This document shows positions 9,264 to 18,118 of a stretch of DNA of 64,000 nt, one piece after another (the first letter of the stretch is position 1; every line of letters starts with the position of its first letter). This DNA is from Saprospira grandis str. Lewin (GTDB lineage Bacteria; Bacteroidota; Bacteroidia; Chitinophagales; Saprospiraceae). Made by a program: the position numbers and the translations under genes. The stretch is from the NCBI RefSeq assembly GCF_000250635.1, contig NC_016940.1, forward strand, positions 1 to 64,000, in the 5' to 3' direction. The notes beneath the pieces are model-generated. The model was not told the origin of the DNA. It saw nothing but the letters and a program-made list of their open reading frames with translations, and did no database searches.

Positions 9264-10607
9264 ATGTTAAATATTATTCGAAAAAGAAACCCTTTTGCCC
9301 AAAAGCTGCCATCGCCTCAGGCGGTAGAGCGAACCTATTGGCGAAAGTTTTATGGGCAGGCGGGTCGTCGCTGGACCCTCCGTTTTTTTCTGCTCTTTTG
9401 TTTTTTGGCCCTTTTTTCTGACTTTCTAGCCAATCAAAAACCAATTTATTGTGAGTTGGAGGAGCTAGAAACGGGCGAACGCCATCAGTTTTCGCCCATT
9501 CTATACGATTATGCCGTTGGTTTGGGCTTTAGCAATTGGGAGATTAAGTGGAAACGGCTCAACTGGTATGCTCCAGATGAAAAGCAGTGGCAATATCATG
9601 GGGTTATTTTTCCGCCCATTAGCTATTCTGCCGAGCAGGTTGATTTGCGCAATCCCTTAGTGGGTCCTCGAGATGAACAGGCCCTAATTGGCTATATGCA
9701 ACCGCATTATTTAGGCACCGACCCTTTGGGCCGAGATTTAGCTGCGGGTCTGCTACATGGCTGCCGAACGGCCCTATTGGTGGGCTTGGTAGCTATGTCG
9801 ATAGCGGCTCTAATTGGCATTTTGCTGGGGGCTTTGGCGGGCTATTATGGCGATGATCGGCTCTACTGGAAACGCGCTTATTTTCTTGCTTTTTTCTTTG
9901 GTCTTTTTGCCTTTTGTTTTTTGGCCTTTGTTTGGGGCGCCTATCCCTTGGGCGAGCTCTTGAGGTCGGGTAATTTCTTAAAAGCAGGCTTTTATCTTAC
10001 GCTTTTGGGAATCCTTCTAGCGGCTATTTCTACACTTTTGGGCTGGGGCTTGGGGCAGCTCCCTTTTCTTTCGGTCAAGAAGCGGCTCCCCTTAGATTTG
10101 GCCGTCATGCGCTTTATCGAATTGATTAACTCTATTCCAGTTCTCTTGCTCATTTTGGCCATTTTGCCCCTCATTAAGGATAGCTCTATTTATACCGTCA
10201 TGGTCCTTATTGGGTTATTATCTTGGACCGGTATTGCCAAGTTTATTCGAGCCGAAATGCTGCGCATAAGAGCGCTTCCCTATATAGAGGCGGCTCGGGC
10301 TTTGGGCTATCGAGAGTTGAGCATCATCTGGCGGCAGGCCTTGCCCAATGCCCTACCTCCGGTCCTCATTGCCTTGGCTTTTGGGATGGCTGCGGCGGTA
10401 CTCACCGAGTCTTTTCTTTCTTTCATCAATGTGGGCCTACCTCCCGAGCAGGTAAGTTGGGGCTCTTTATTGCGCAGCGCCAGAGATGCGGGGATTTCGG
10501 CTTGGTGGCTGGCGCTTTTTCCGGGTCTTGCGATCTTTTTCACGCTCAGTATTTTCAATTTATTAGGAGAGGGTATTAACAAAACGCTAGATCCTAAGGA
10601 GGTTTAA
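9264..10607 (+). CDS. Peptide-type ABC transporter permease (DppC/OppC family)
   Basis: This 447-aa inner-membrane permease has an N-terminal transmembrane segment (about 40-57) and a periplasmic stretch. The family entry motif LGTDPLGRDL precedes the core membrane segments, and the EAA loop is IEAARALGYRELSIIWRQAL. It ends with the typical FLSFINVGLPPE...SWGSLL region. It is longer than standard DppC (about 300 aa) because of a large N-terminal extracytoplasmic part and about 70 extra hydrophobic residues between the first and later core helices. No partner permease, ATPase or binding protein is adjacent. Confidence 0.85.
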   Translation: MLNIIRKRNPFAQKLPSPQAVERTYWRKFYGQAGRRWTLRFFLLFCFLALFSDFLANQKPIYCELEELETGERHQFSPILYDYAVGLGFSNWEIKWKRLNWYAPDEKQWQYHGVIFPPISYSAEQVDLRNPLVGPRDEQALIGYMQPHYLGTDPLGRDLAAGLLHGCRTALLVGLVAMSIAALIGILLGALAGYYGDDRLYWKRAYFLAFFFGLFAFCFLAFVWGAYPLGELLRSGNFLKAGFYLTLLGILLAAISTLLGWGLGQLPFLSVKKRLPLDLAVMRFIELINSIPVLLLILAILPLIKDSSIYTVMVLIGLLSWTGIAKFIRAEMLRIRALPYIEAARALGYRELSIIWRQALPNALPPVLIALAFGMAAAVLTESFLSFINVGLPPEQVSWGSLLRSARDAGISAWWLALFPGLAIFFTLSIFNLLGEGINKTLDPKEV

Positions 10608-10770
10608 TTTTTTTTGGGGCCTGCCGCCTTTGGCGGCCGGGCCCTTGCAGGGCTCGCAGGTCTGCTCGGCCCTGCGCCAGCAAGCTGGCTAGGTCTGCCG
10701 CTGCGCGGCCCCCTTGCAGGCCCCTAGGCCAAGTCGCTTCGCTCCTTTGCGGCGGCTTTGCCGCCTGCTA
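10608..10770 (-). repeat. Dispersed modular hairpin element, copy 4 (class I)
   Basis: The TTTTTTTTGGGG edge starts immediately after the permease stop codon. It is followed by a GCCGCCTTTGGCGGC stem, the class I core, a CAGCAAGCTG stem and terminal GGCGGCTTTGCCGCC. It faces copy 5 in inverted orientation across a cluster of small palindromes. Confidence 0.88.
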
Positions 10771-10775
10771 GCTGT

Positions 10776-10969
10776 GGCTGCAGGTTAAAACCAGCAGCCA
10801 ATTTAGGAACAGCACAGCTAGCTCCTCAGCAACAATTGGCCTGCAGCTTGAAAGCCGCAGGACCTGAAAACATAATACCTCCTTTCCATAAACAAAGCAG
10901 GGGCTTTTAAGCCGCTGCGGCAAGAAAGACCAAGGCCCAACAAGAATGGCTGCGGCCTTTAGGCTGCAG
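10776..10969. repeat. Cluster of four small REP-like palindromes
   Basis: Four imperfect palindromes of 20-24 bp lie at 10776-10799, 10840-10861, 10897-10918 and 10950-10969. Each has a GG(T/C)TT...AA(C/G)CC-type centre and different, self-complementary arms. The same style of palindrome recurs at 33.7 kb, 40.4 kb and 42.4 kb. No gene is seen in 10608-11168. Confidence 0.6.
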
Positions 10970-10971
10970 AT

Positions 10972-11129
10972 AGCGGCAAAGCCGCCATGGCCAAAGGCCA
11001 AACGGCCTAGCGATGGTAGGCAGTGCGGCAAAGCCGCAGACCAAGCAAAAACTTGTTTTTTGCGCAGGGCCGAGCGAGCAGCGAGCTGCCGAACGTAGCG
11101 CCCGCCGAAGGCGGGAGGCCCCAAAAAAA
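10972..11129 (+). repeat. Dispersed modular hairpin element, copy 5 (class II)
   Basis: This copy has the GGCCTAGCGATG block, the class II core GCCGAGCGAGCAGCGAGC, then GAACGTAGCGC, a CCCGCCGAAGGCGGG stem and a GGAGGCCCC plus A-run edge. Confidence 0.88.
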
Positions 11130-11168
11130 TACTTTTAGGCTAAACCAATAACCAAAAAATAAGGCTTT

Positions 11169-11696
11169 CTACAGCAACTTAATCTCTCTAATATCCGCTT
11201 CGCTTAAATCTAAAAGCAAGATGGCGCACCAAGATGAATCAGGGTCTGTTCCAAGATAAATACTTTCACTTATTCGGTAATACTTAATTGGCCCCCTACT
11301 TTCTCCAATCGTTATAAGCATAGCCGTTTCGTTCATAAAAGCAGTCGTCATCCAATGCCTCCGCAGATGCAGGTCGTCGCCTGTGTCTATCCCTAGAGAA
11401 CAGCTATAAAACTCATCACTCAACTCTAAACGATTAAATTCATCATCCTCTAGTTTTTTTATTTTTTCATTATTTAATGAGATAAGTTCAATTTCAGACA
11501 GAATTTCACTGCAAGAGTCAAAAGCGGATTGAATGAACCTTGGACCACTGCTTTCATTATAATTACCAATAAATATCGAATCTCCTATGCGGCGGTTTTT
11601 TAGACGAATAATAAAAGGACGATAATAATCGTAGTAATCTACTATATATTCCAAGGGCTTATCAATAGGTTTAAAATTTAGTTTTATCATAGCCAA
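11169..11696 (-). CDS. Hypothetical protein
   Basis: I do not recognise this 175-aa protein. It has no signal peptide or membrane segment, is rich in Asp, Glu, Ile and Tyr, and looks like a compact cytosolic protein. The coding sequence is clearly more AT-rich than the flanking housekeeping genes, which suggests horizontal acquisition. Small orphan proteins like this beside repeat elements are sometimes immunity proteins, but nothing here proves that. Confidence 0.65.
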   Translation of the reverse strand: MAMIKLNFKPIDKPLEYIVDYYDYYRPFIIRLKNRRIGDSIFIGNYNESSGPRFIQSAFDSCSEILSEIELISLNNEKIKKLEDDEFNRLELSDEFYSCSLGIDTGDDLHLRRHWMTTAFMNETAMLITIGESRGPIKYYRISESIYLGTDPDSSWCAILLLDLSEADIREIKLL

Positions 11697-11764
11697 AATT
11701 GTACTGTTAAATATATCTAGCCCCTAACTAAAAATAGGCGCTAGCTGTTCCCCAATTTTTAAGA

Positions 11765-11956
11765 TTAGATTGATGAAAGGCCAAGCTGCATATAAATTTG
11801 AATGCCCAAAATCAGCAAAAGAAGCAAAAAGCAACAAATACTCAATATTTCTATTCTTTTGACTTTTTGCCTCCAATAAACGAGCTGTTTAGCTTGCTGC
11901 TCTTCTTCTGCCAACTTATTTAGATACCATTTTTCAAAACCAGCTTGTTGATGCAC
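11765..11956 (-). CDS. Small predicted membrane protein
   Basis: This 63-aa protein has a charged N-terminal half and one strongly hydrophobic segment (about 37-55, ILSICCFLLLLLILGIQIYM). Its start overlaps the end of the upstream gene by 37 bases, which suggests translational coupling in a three-gene set (12675 down to 11765). The function is unknown. Confidence 0.5.
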   Translation of the reverse strand: MHQQAGFEKWYLNKLAEEEQQAKQLVYWRQKVKRIEILSICCFLLLLLILGIQIYMQLGLSSI

Positions 11957-12186
11957 AAGCGCAGCACTTTTGCTACTAATCCCTGTCTAATCAAATAATT
12001 GAGCTGTTGTTCTATTTTCATAAGTTTCTGAGGACTAGCTTCTTTTGTTTCCTGCCAAGCTTGGTGAGGTGCTAAGTTAACCAATTTAGCAATCTCTTGA
12101 ATAGTTAGTCCCCAAGCTGTTGTAGACGCAATTAGATAGAGCAGCCGATCTAGTTGAAGCAGTTCTTTTTTGTTCAGTTGAAGCAT
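11920..12186 (-). CDS. Hypothetical small protein with a possible helix-turn-helix
   Basis: This 88-aa protein contains a stretch (about 21-45, WGLTIQEIAKLVNLAPHQAW) that reads like a helix-turn-helix of the winged-helix type, followed by a helix and LNYLIRQGLVAKV. It starts 3 bases after the 161-aa gene and overlaps the small membrane protein, consistent with one operon. A regulatory role is a guess from the motif only. Confidence 0.5.
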   Translation of the reverse strand: MLQLNKKELLQLDRLLYLIASTTAWGLTIQEIAKLVNLAPHQAWQETKEASPQKLMKIEQQLNYLIRQGLVAKVLRLCINKLVLKNGI

Positions 12187-12189
12187 AAG

Positions 12190-12675
12190 TCAAGCCTTTA
12201 ATTCAATCAAGAGAGGAATATTATTGTAGGGAATCGTCAGCTCTTCTTTGAGCAGATAAAAAACTTCCCTCCAGCTACTAAAATTATTTAATGCCGCTTT
12301 GGTCTCTGCAATAGTATAGGCTTTGAGACGAACCGGAATGGCCTTTTGCCAAGAAGCGGAAAAAGAAAGACAACAAGCCTTTTCTTCCGTCAAAATAGGC
12401 GCTAAGGCCTCTAAAAAATCAAAAAATGGACAGCTTTCTGTTTTTCCCAAATAGAATCCTAAAAGCTCTTGTACAATTCCCTGAGAAATACCAGCAGCAG
12501 AACTAGGCTTCATAAGCACTCCCAAAGCCTGATAGCCATAATGCTTTTGCAAGAGCGCTAAACCATATTCAGAATTTGTGTTCAGCGACTTGTAATCCCA
12601 GCAAATCTCATAATCCGAGGGTAGAATTCCCTCAACATAAGCTGGCTGATTTGTGCCTATTGCTATAACATCCAT
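12190..12675 (-). CDS. Hypothetical protein
   Basis: I do not recognise this 161-aa protein. It begins MDVIAIGTNQPAYVEGILPSD, lacks a signal peptide and has mixed alpha/beta character. It is the first gene of a tight three-gene cluster with the HTH-like and membrane proteins downstream. The region upstream (12676-12903) shows no gene. Confidence 0.6.
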   Translation of the reverse strand: MDVIAIGTNQPAYVEGILPSDYEICWDYKSLNTNSEYGLALLQKHYGYQALGVLMKPSSAAGISQGIVQELLGFYLGKTESCPFFDFLEALAPILTEEKACCLSFSASWQKAIPVRLKAYTIAETKAALNNFSSWREVFYLLKEELTIPYNNIPLLIELKA

Positions 12676-12903
12676 CTTAAATTTTCTATTTTTTGAGCAA
12701 AGGTTTCCTAATCGGCTTTCTAAACCTTTTCTCTAAATTTAAATTCCTTAATGCTGCATATTTTTTGAGGCCTGCCCTCAGACTTTCTAAGCTTTGCTTT
12801 CAACTATAAGCACTGCTATTTAGACTTACTGGCAAAGTTTGTTGGCCCAAGAATAGCCCTCTCTGACTGTATTCAGTAGGTCTAAAGCAGAGTCGCACAA
12901 ACA

Positions 12904-12931
12904 TAAAAAAAGAGGAGCCGAAGCTCCTCCT
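12904..12931 (-). terminator. Terminator of the EF-hand gene
   Basis: The stem GAGGAGC/GCTCCTC with a short loop is followed on the minus strand by a run of seven T. Confidence 0.8.
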
Positions 12932-12965
12932 CTAAATAGAAAACAAAAATCCCTTTTACCCTATT

Positions 12966-13427
12966 CTAATTTGTTTTCCGTTCTCTTCTTTTGGCCGGTT
13001 TTGGGGCCGCTTTCAGCTCCTCTTGGCTAATAAAGCCGTCTTGGTTGCTGTCAATTGTTGCAAAATTTTCTTTGATGGGACCTTTGGCTTCCGCCTCAGA
13101 AATCTGCCCGTCTTGGTCGGCGTCTAGCTTCTCAAAACGCTTGCCTTTTCCTTTGCGCTTGCCTTTTTTGCCTTGCCCCTTAGGTTTATTTTTTAGTTCT
13201 TCTAGACTAATAAAACCATTTTGGTCGGCATCAATTGTTGCAAAATTCTTTTTGAGGCGACCTTTGGCCTCTGCCTGAGAAATCTGCCCGTCTTGGTTGG
13301 CATCTACTTTTTCAAAGCGCTCTTCTGGAGACAAACGCTCTTTTTTTTCTTTTTGGTCTTGTGCCTGAGCATTCAAAGCAATCAATCCAAAGCCAATTAA
13401 CATCAGTAGGTTTTTCATAAAATTCAT
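12966..13427 (-). CDS. Exported EF-hand calcium-binding protein
   Basis: This 153-aa protein has a signal peptide (to about residue 22, ALNAQAQ) and four canonical EF-hand loops, at 42-53 (DANQDGQISQAE), 66-77, 102-113 and 126-137. They form two nearly identical pairs about 60 residues apart, separated by a Lys/Gly-rich linker (82-97), so the gene arose by internal duplication. It probably binds calcium in the periplasm or outside the cell. The partner is unknown. Another start at Met4 is possible. Confidence 0.85.
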   Translation of the reverse strand: MNFMKNLLMLIGFGLIALNAQAQDQKEKKERLSPEERFEKVDANQDGQISQAEAKGRLKKNFATIDADQNGFISLEELKNKPKGQGKKGKRKGKGKRFEKLDADQDGQISEAEAKGPIKENFATIDSNQDGFISQEELKAAPKPAKRRERKTN

Positions 13428-13497
13428 TTTTTGAGGATAAGATTTGTACCTCAGACGCTACTTCCACAAAAGGGTTTAAGGTCGCTTATTATTTTTA

Positions 13498-13640
13498 TTT
13501 TTTGGGGCTGCCCCGCCCTGCGGGCGGGTCGGGCTATATCGCAGCTCGCAAGCCTGCTCGGCCCTGCGCTTTTTTCGCTTTGCTCAAAAAGCTGGGTCTG
13601 GCCCTTCGGGCCACTGCTTTCTATCCCTCAGCCAGCTCCA
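13498..13640 (-). repeat. Dispersed modular hairpin element, copy 6 (class I)
   Basis: This copy has a TTTTGGGGCTGCCCC edge, a CGCCCTGCGGGCG stem, a class I core variant (GCAAGCCTGCTCGGCCCTGC), a CGCTTTGCTC hairpin, GGCCCTTCGGGCC and the ATCCCTCAGCC tail. It lies upstream of the EF-hand gene. Confidence 0.88.
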
Positions 13641-13678
13641 CCAAAGAGCTAAAGCTGGGCATTCGGCTTCGGCAAGCA

Positions 13679-13707
13679 AAAAAAAGGAGACCGATTTATC
13701 GGTCTCC
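13679..13707 (-). terminator. Terminator of the acyl-CoA dehydrogenase gene
   Basis: The stem GGAGACCGAT/ATCGGTCTCC is followed by a seven-T run on the minus strand. Confidence 0.85.
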
Positions 13708-13743
13708 TTTCTTGGCCCATAAAAGAGCAACTTATAGAGTAGA

Positions 13744-14895
13744 CTAGTCTTTTAGCAAAGAGCGAGAAATCACTAGCTTCTGAATTTCAGAGGTACCCTC
13801 TCCAATAGTACAGAGTTTAGAATCGCGGAAAAACTTCTCTACGGGGAAGTCCTTGGTATAACCATAACCACCATGTACCTGAATACTATCGGTAGCTACT
13901 TTTACACAAACCTCAGAGGCCATATATTTAGCCATAGCCGAGATTTTGGTCACGGGCAAATGATTATCTTTAAGATAACCCGCCTTGCGAGTAAGCAATT
14001 CGGCCGCTTCAATTTCTGTGGCCATATCGGCAAGTTTGAAGGCAATAGCTTGGAACTTAGAAATAGCTTTGCCAAACTGCTCTCTTTCTTTAGAGTACTT
14101 TAGGGCCGCCTTATAAGCGCCTTTAGCAATACCCAAAGAAAGGGCAGCAATAGAAATGCGGCCACCATCTAGAATTTTCATGGCTTGGATAAAGCCTTCG
14201 CCCTCATTGCCTAGCAACTGACTCTTGTGTACTCGGCAATTTTCAAAAACCAATTCGGCAGTTTCAGAGGCGCGCATACCGAGCTTATTTTCCTTCTTAC
14301 CAGCAGAAAAGCCCTCCATATTCCGCTCAATAACAAAGGCACTAATGCCGCGGCTGTCGAGTAGGTCGCCTGTACGGACAAGCACCACCCCAACATCGCC
14401 ACTGATGCCGTGGGTAATCCAGTTTTTGGTCCCGTTAATTACATAATAATCGCCATCTTTTTCTGCAGTACATTGCATACGCATAGCATCAGAACCCGTA
14501 TTGGCCTCGGTAAGTCCCCAAAAAGCAACATGTTCGCCACTGGCCAACTTGGGTAAATACTTTTTCTTTTGCTCCTCATTGCCAAACATCAAAATATGGT
14601 TGGTTCCTAAAGAGTTGTGGGCCGCCAAAGACAAGCCGATAGAGCTACACACCTGAGCGACCTCCTCGATCACGGTAATATACTCTTGGTAGCCTAGGCC
14701 TGTTCCGCCATATTCTTCAGGGACCAAAACGCCCATAAAACCTTGTTCTCCCATTTTCTGGAAAAGGTCTTTGGGAAAATACTGGCGTTCATCCCAATCC
14801 ATCATCTCGGGGCGAATATGTTTTTCGGCAAAGTTGCGGGCAGACTCCTGAATAAGAGCCAAGGCCTCATTGGCTGAGCTGTTCATGTAATCCAT
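13744..14895 (-). CDS. Acyl-CoA dehydrogenase
   Basis: This FAD enzyme makes the first alpha,beta-dehydrogenation of acyl-CoA in fatty-acid or branched-chain oxidation and passes electrons to ETF. The 383-aa length is typical. Visible motifs are the FAD/substrate signature FWGLTEANTGSDA (about 125-137), a glycine-rich IQVHGGYGYTKDFPVEKFFRD region and the C-terminal GEGTSEIQ, with Glu366 at the usual catalytic position of short/medium-chain enzymes. The exact chain length cannot be read. The gene is alone. Confidence 0.93.
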   Translation of the reverse strand: MDYMNSSANEALALIQESARNFAEKHIRPEMMDWDERQYFPKDLFQKMGEQGFMGVLVPEEYGGTGLGYQEYITVIEEVAQVCSSIGLSLAAHNSLGTNHILMFGNEEQKKKYLPKLASGEHVAFWGLTEANTGSDAMRMQCTAEKDGDYYVINGTKNWITHGISGDVGVVLVRTGDLLDSRGISAFVIERNMEGFSAGKKENKLGMRASETAELVFENCRVHKSQLLGNEGEGFIQAMKILDGGRISIAALSLGIAKGAYKAALKYSKEREQFGKAISKFQAIAFKLADMATEIEAAELLTRKAGYLKDNHLPVTKISAMAKYMASEVCVKVATDSIQVHGGYGYTKDFPVEKFFRDSKLCTIGEGTSEIQKLVISRSLLKD

Positions 14896-15094
14896 AAATT
14901 AAATAAAGAGATTTTTGGGGACCAATTTGGGGCTTTCCTTTTGGTCCAATAGTTTGAAGAGAGCAAGGCTCTCGGAGAAATGTCTGTTTCGCCAATTTAC
15001 AACAAAAAAATTGATTTTCGGTTTTTCTGCTTTTTATGCCAAGCCTTAACATAATTTAACTAGCTTCGGATATTGGGCCAAAAGCTAGCCAGCT

Positions 15095-15244
15095 GCGTCT
15101 TGCAGGCCCGAAGGGCCGCAGGCTTAGGGATGGATAGCAGTGGCCGAAGGCCAGACCGAGGCGGCAAAGCCGCCGAAGGGCCGAGCAGACCTGCGAGCTG
15201 CGACACAGCCCGGCCCGCCCGCAGGGCGGGCAAGCCCCAAAAAA
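15095..15244 (+). repeat. Dispersed modular hairpin element, copy 7 (class I)
   Basis: Order: GCGTCTTGCAGG, GGCCCGAAGGGCC hairpin, TTAGGGATGGATAGCAGTGG, GGCCGAAGGCCAGACC, a GGCGGCAAAGCCGCC stem, the class I core, a CCCGCCCGCAGGGCGGG stem and the CCCCAAAA edge. It sits 60 bases ahead of proC. Confidence 0.9.
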
Positions 15245-15304
15245 CATCATATATAAGGTAAACTACTTTCTTTTGCTGGATCAGCATACATTTAAATTTT
15301 CATT

Positions 15305-16093
15305 ATGCAAACAATTGCTTTAGTGGGTTGTGGAAACTTGGGCAGCGCCATTATTAAGGGATTATTGGCTAGTGGGCAAGCGCCCCAGCACATTCGGGCC
15401 AGTCGGCGTTCGCTTTGGGCCCTGCAGCCCTTGTCTGAGTTAGGCGTACAAACCTTTTCGGATAACTTGGAGGCCATTCAGGGGGCCGATATTATTATTT
15501 TGGGCCTCAAGCCCTATGTTATGCCCAAGGTATTGGCCGAAATTGCCCCAAAATTAGGGCCGCAGCAAATTCTGGTCTCTTTGGCCAGCGGACTAAGTTT
15601 GGAGAGTTTGGGCCAAGAACTGCCCGAAGAACAGCCGCTGGTGCGGGCCATGCCCAATACGGCAGCCGATGTGAGCGAATCGCTTAGTTGTTTGGCGCAA
15701 AAAAACTGTAGTTTGCAGCAGCAAAAAGCAGTGGGCCGCATTTTTGAAGCCGTTGGCGAAGCCATTTGGATAGAAGAAGAACTGATGGAAGCCGCCACCA
15801 TTTTGGGCGCCTGTGGCGTTGCTTATGTGCTCCGCTTTATCCGCGCTATGGTGCAGGGCGGAATTCAGCTGGGCTTTGATGCCCAAACGGCCAAAAAGAT
15901 TGTTACTCAAACCACCAAGGGGGCTGCCGAGCTCCTTTTGCAAGGCGGCAAACACCCCGAAGAAGAAATTGATAAGGTCACGACGCCCAGAGGCTGCACC
16001 ATTGTGGGCCTCAATGAAATGGAGCATTCGGGCTTTAGCTCGGCCCTGATCAAAGGGATTTTGGCTTCCTTTGAGGCCATAGAAAAGAAGTAA
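15305..16093 (+). CDS. proC: Pyrroline-5-carboxylate reductase
   Basis: This enzyme catalyses the last step of proline synthesis, NAD(P)H-dependent reduction of pyrroline-5-carboxylate. The 262-aa sequence has the N-terminal Rossmann motif VGCGNLGSAIIKG (8-20), LGLKPYVMPKVL, MPNTAADV and the C-terminal dimerisation region with TTPRGCTIVGLNEME, the ProC signature. Length matches the family. It is a single gene with a terminator. Confidence 0.95.
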   Translation: MQTIALVGCGNLGSAIIKGLLASGQAPQHIRASRRSLWALQPLSELGVQTFSDNLEAIQGADIIILGLKPYVMPKVLAEIAPKLGPQQILVSLASGLSLESLGQELPEEQPLVRAMPNTAADVSESLSCLAQKNCSLQQQKAVGRIFEAVGEAIWIEEELMEAATILGACGVAYVLRFIRAMVQGGIQLGFDAQTAKKIVTQTTKGAAELLLQGGKHPEEEIDKVTTPRGCTIVGLNEMEHSGFSSALIKGILASFEAIEKK

Positions 16094-16122
16094 ATAACGG
16101 CAGAATAAGCTGTCACAATCTG

Positions 16123-16158
16123 CCCTCTTAAGGTTTTCTTAAGAGGGTTTTAGTTTTT
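16123..16158 (+). terminator. Terminator of proC
   Basis: The stem CCCTCTTAAG/CTTAAGAGGG is followed by TTTTAGTTTTT. Confidence 0.75.
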
Positions 16159-16313
16159 AGACCTACTCTAAATAACTGACAAACAAACTTTTGCATGGGA
16201 TGTAAATTATATTGCCAAAAAAAACTTGGCCCCCAATGCCCCAATCAAATCAAAATCACTATTTTTAGCGGGTACGAATGCATTTTCACTTACTATTCCT
16301 AATAAATTAAATT

Positions 16314-17705
16314 ATGCTCTTTTCCGTTATCTTGAGTTTTATCATTGGTTATGTAGCCATTGTGTTTGAGCATCCGCTCAAGCTAGATAAAACGGTACCT
16401 GCCCTCATTATGGCGGCCCTTTGTTGGGCTTTCGTTTCTTTGGGCCATCTCGAGGTTTTTGATCATCATGGACATGAAGCGGCCCTCGATAATATTCTGC
16501 TTCACCATATTGGTAAAACTGCCGAAATTCTCATCTTCCTGATCGGCGCCATGACAATTGTAGAGCTAATTGACTTGCATGGTGGTTTTGGAGCGATTAC
16601 CGATCGCATCAAGACGACCAAAAAATCGACCATGCTCTGGATGGTGATGCCTTTGGCCTTTTTCCTTTCTGCGACCCTAGACAACCTGGCCTGTACGATT
16701 GTGGTGGTGTCTTTGCTTCGCAAATTGGTGCCCGTCAAAGAAGAGCGTATTTATTTCATCAGTTTGGGCGTTATTGCCGCCAATGCGGGCGGTGCTTGGT
16801 CGCCAATTGGAGATGTAACCACCACTATGCTCTGGATTGGTAACCGTATTTCGGTTTCTGGCTTGGTCTTGGCGCTTTTGCTTCCTTCTATTGCCTGTGC
16901 AATTATTCCCACAGCCGTGATGGCCGCTATGCCTTATATGAAAGGAAACATCACTCCTGCCGACACTTCTGATATTCATGCAGGAGAGAAAAACCCCAAA
17001 ATCAAAGGGGCCGACACTATGCTTATTGCTGGTTTGGCCGGTCTGGTTTTCGTTCCTATTTTCAAAACGGTAACGCATCTTCCGCCCTATGTCGGCATGA
17101 TGCTTTCTTTGGGTGTTGTTTGGTTAATTTCAGAGTACCTTCACCCCGATGAAGAATTTGAAGATAAGCATAAATACTCGGCTCACCACGCCCTATCTCG
17201 TATCGAGATGTCTAGTATCCTTTTCTTCCTCGGTATCTTGATGGCCGTAGCCTCTCTAGAATCACTAAATGTACTTAAGGATTTGGCCGAAGCCATGAAC
17301 GGCGTCTTCCCTTCTGACAAACAATATCTACCTGGTGTAGTTGGTTTGGACCTTGTGGTGGCCATTTTGGGCCTCGGTTCTGCCCTAATTGATAATGTGC
17401 CTTTGGTGGCCGCCGCTATGGGGATGTACTCTACCGAAGAGTATGTGATGGACCACAAACTCTGGCACTTCTTGGCCTATTCTGCGGGTACTGGGGGGTC
17501 TATGCTCATCATTGGTTCTGCCGCTGGTGTGGCCGCTATGGGTATGGAAAAAATCGACTTTATGTGGTATATGAAGAAGATGGCCTGGTTGGCCCTTTTG
17601 GGTTTCTTTGCCGGAGCTATCGTTTTCTTGCTCATGCACCCCTTCGTAGAGCCTTACCTTATTGATGCCGCTAGCCATGCCGCTCCCACAGGCGGAGGAC
17701 ACTAA
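16314..17705 (+). CDS. nhaD: Na+/H+ antiporter, NhaD type
   Basis: This 463-aa inner-membrane antiporter exports sodium in exchange for protons and fits a marine lifestyle. It has about 11-12 hydrophobic segments and NhaD-type conserved stretches including FFLSATLDNLACTIV (about 121-135), NAGGAWSPIGDVTTTMLW and IDNVPLVAAAMGMY. The gene stands alone and ends with a clear terminator that runs into a dispersed repeat. Confidence 0.93.
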   Translation: MLFSVILSFIIGYVAIVFEHPLKLDKTVPALIMAALCWAFVSLGHLEVFDHHGHEAALDNILLHHIGKTAEILIFLIGAMTIVELIDLHGGFGAITDRIKTTKKSTMLWMVMPLAFFLSATLDNLACTIVVVSLLRKLVPVKEERIYFISLGVIAANAGGAWSPIGDVTTTMLWIGNRISVSGLVLALLLPSIACAIIPTAVMAAMPYMKGNITPADTSDIHAGEKNPKIKGADTMLIAGLAGLVFVPIFKTVTHLPPYVGMMLSLGVVWLISEYLHPDEEFEDKHKYSAHHALSRIEMSSILFFLGILMAVASLESLNVLKDLAEAMNGVFPSDKQYLPGVVGLDLVVAILGLGSALIDNVPLVAAAMGMYSTEEYVMDHKLWHFLAYSAGTGGSMLIIGSAAGVAAMGMEKIDFMWYMKKMAWLALLGFFAGAIVFLLMHPFVEPYLIDAASHAAPTGGGH

Positions 17706-17731
17706 GCGCTAGCCTCAGCTTACTATAAAAA

Positions 17732-17767
17732 TGCCTATTCCTTCTATAAGGAGTAGGCGTTTTTTTT
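17732..17767 (+). terminator. Terminator of nhaD, fused to a dispersed element
   Basis: An 11-bp stem (GCCTATTCCTT with AAGGAGTAGGC, one G-U pair) is followed by TTTTTTTT. The T-run is also the TTTTGGGG edge of the next repeat. Confidence 0.85.
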
Positions 17768-18047
17768 GGGGCGTTACTCCTTTCAGTCGTCGAACTGCGC
17801 CCTAAAGGGCTTGTTGTCACTGCGGCTACGCCTTGCGGCGCTACGTTTACTCCCTTTGGTCGTCGAACGGCGAACTAAAGTTCTTGTTGTCGCAGCTCGA
17901 TGTTTTTTTGGGGCCTCCGCTGCGGCTACGCCTTGCGGCGCTACGTTCCGCAGCTCGCTATTCGCTCGGCCCTTCGGCGCTTGCAGCGCCTCGGTCTGGC
18001 CCTACGGGCCACTGCTGCACATCGCTAGGCCGAGGGCCAGCCCCTAG
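17761..18047 (-). repeat. Dispersed modular hairpin elements, copy 8 (two in tandem)
   Basis: Two reverse-oriented units are fused. The first (17761 to about 17905) carries two class III modules (TCGTCGAACTGCG, CCCTAAAGGG and CTTGTTGT). The second starts at TTTTTTTGGGGCCTCC (about 17900) and carries a class II core. They separate nhaD from the AT-rich CARF-nuclease gene. No gene is seen between 17706 and 18118. Confidence 0.85.
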
Positions 18048-18118
18048 CAAAAAAGAAAGCTATTGGGGAAAAAATTGTATCTATTTCCTAGATTTGCGTT
18101 TCGAAAAAAAGAACTACT

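Noticed and set aside
15056-15287. Small ORFs inside dispersed elements (here and at all other copies)
   Set aside because: They translate the conserved element blocks in arbitrary frames and differ from copy to copy with the stems.
17761-18047. Insertion sequence next to the CARF nuclease
   Set aside because: Only non-coding element modules are present; no transposase ORF or terminal repeats of an IS.
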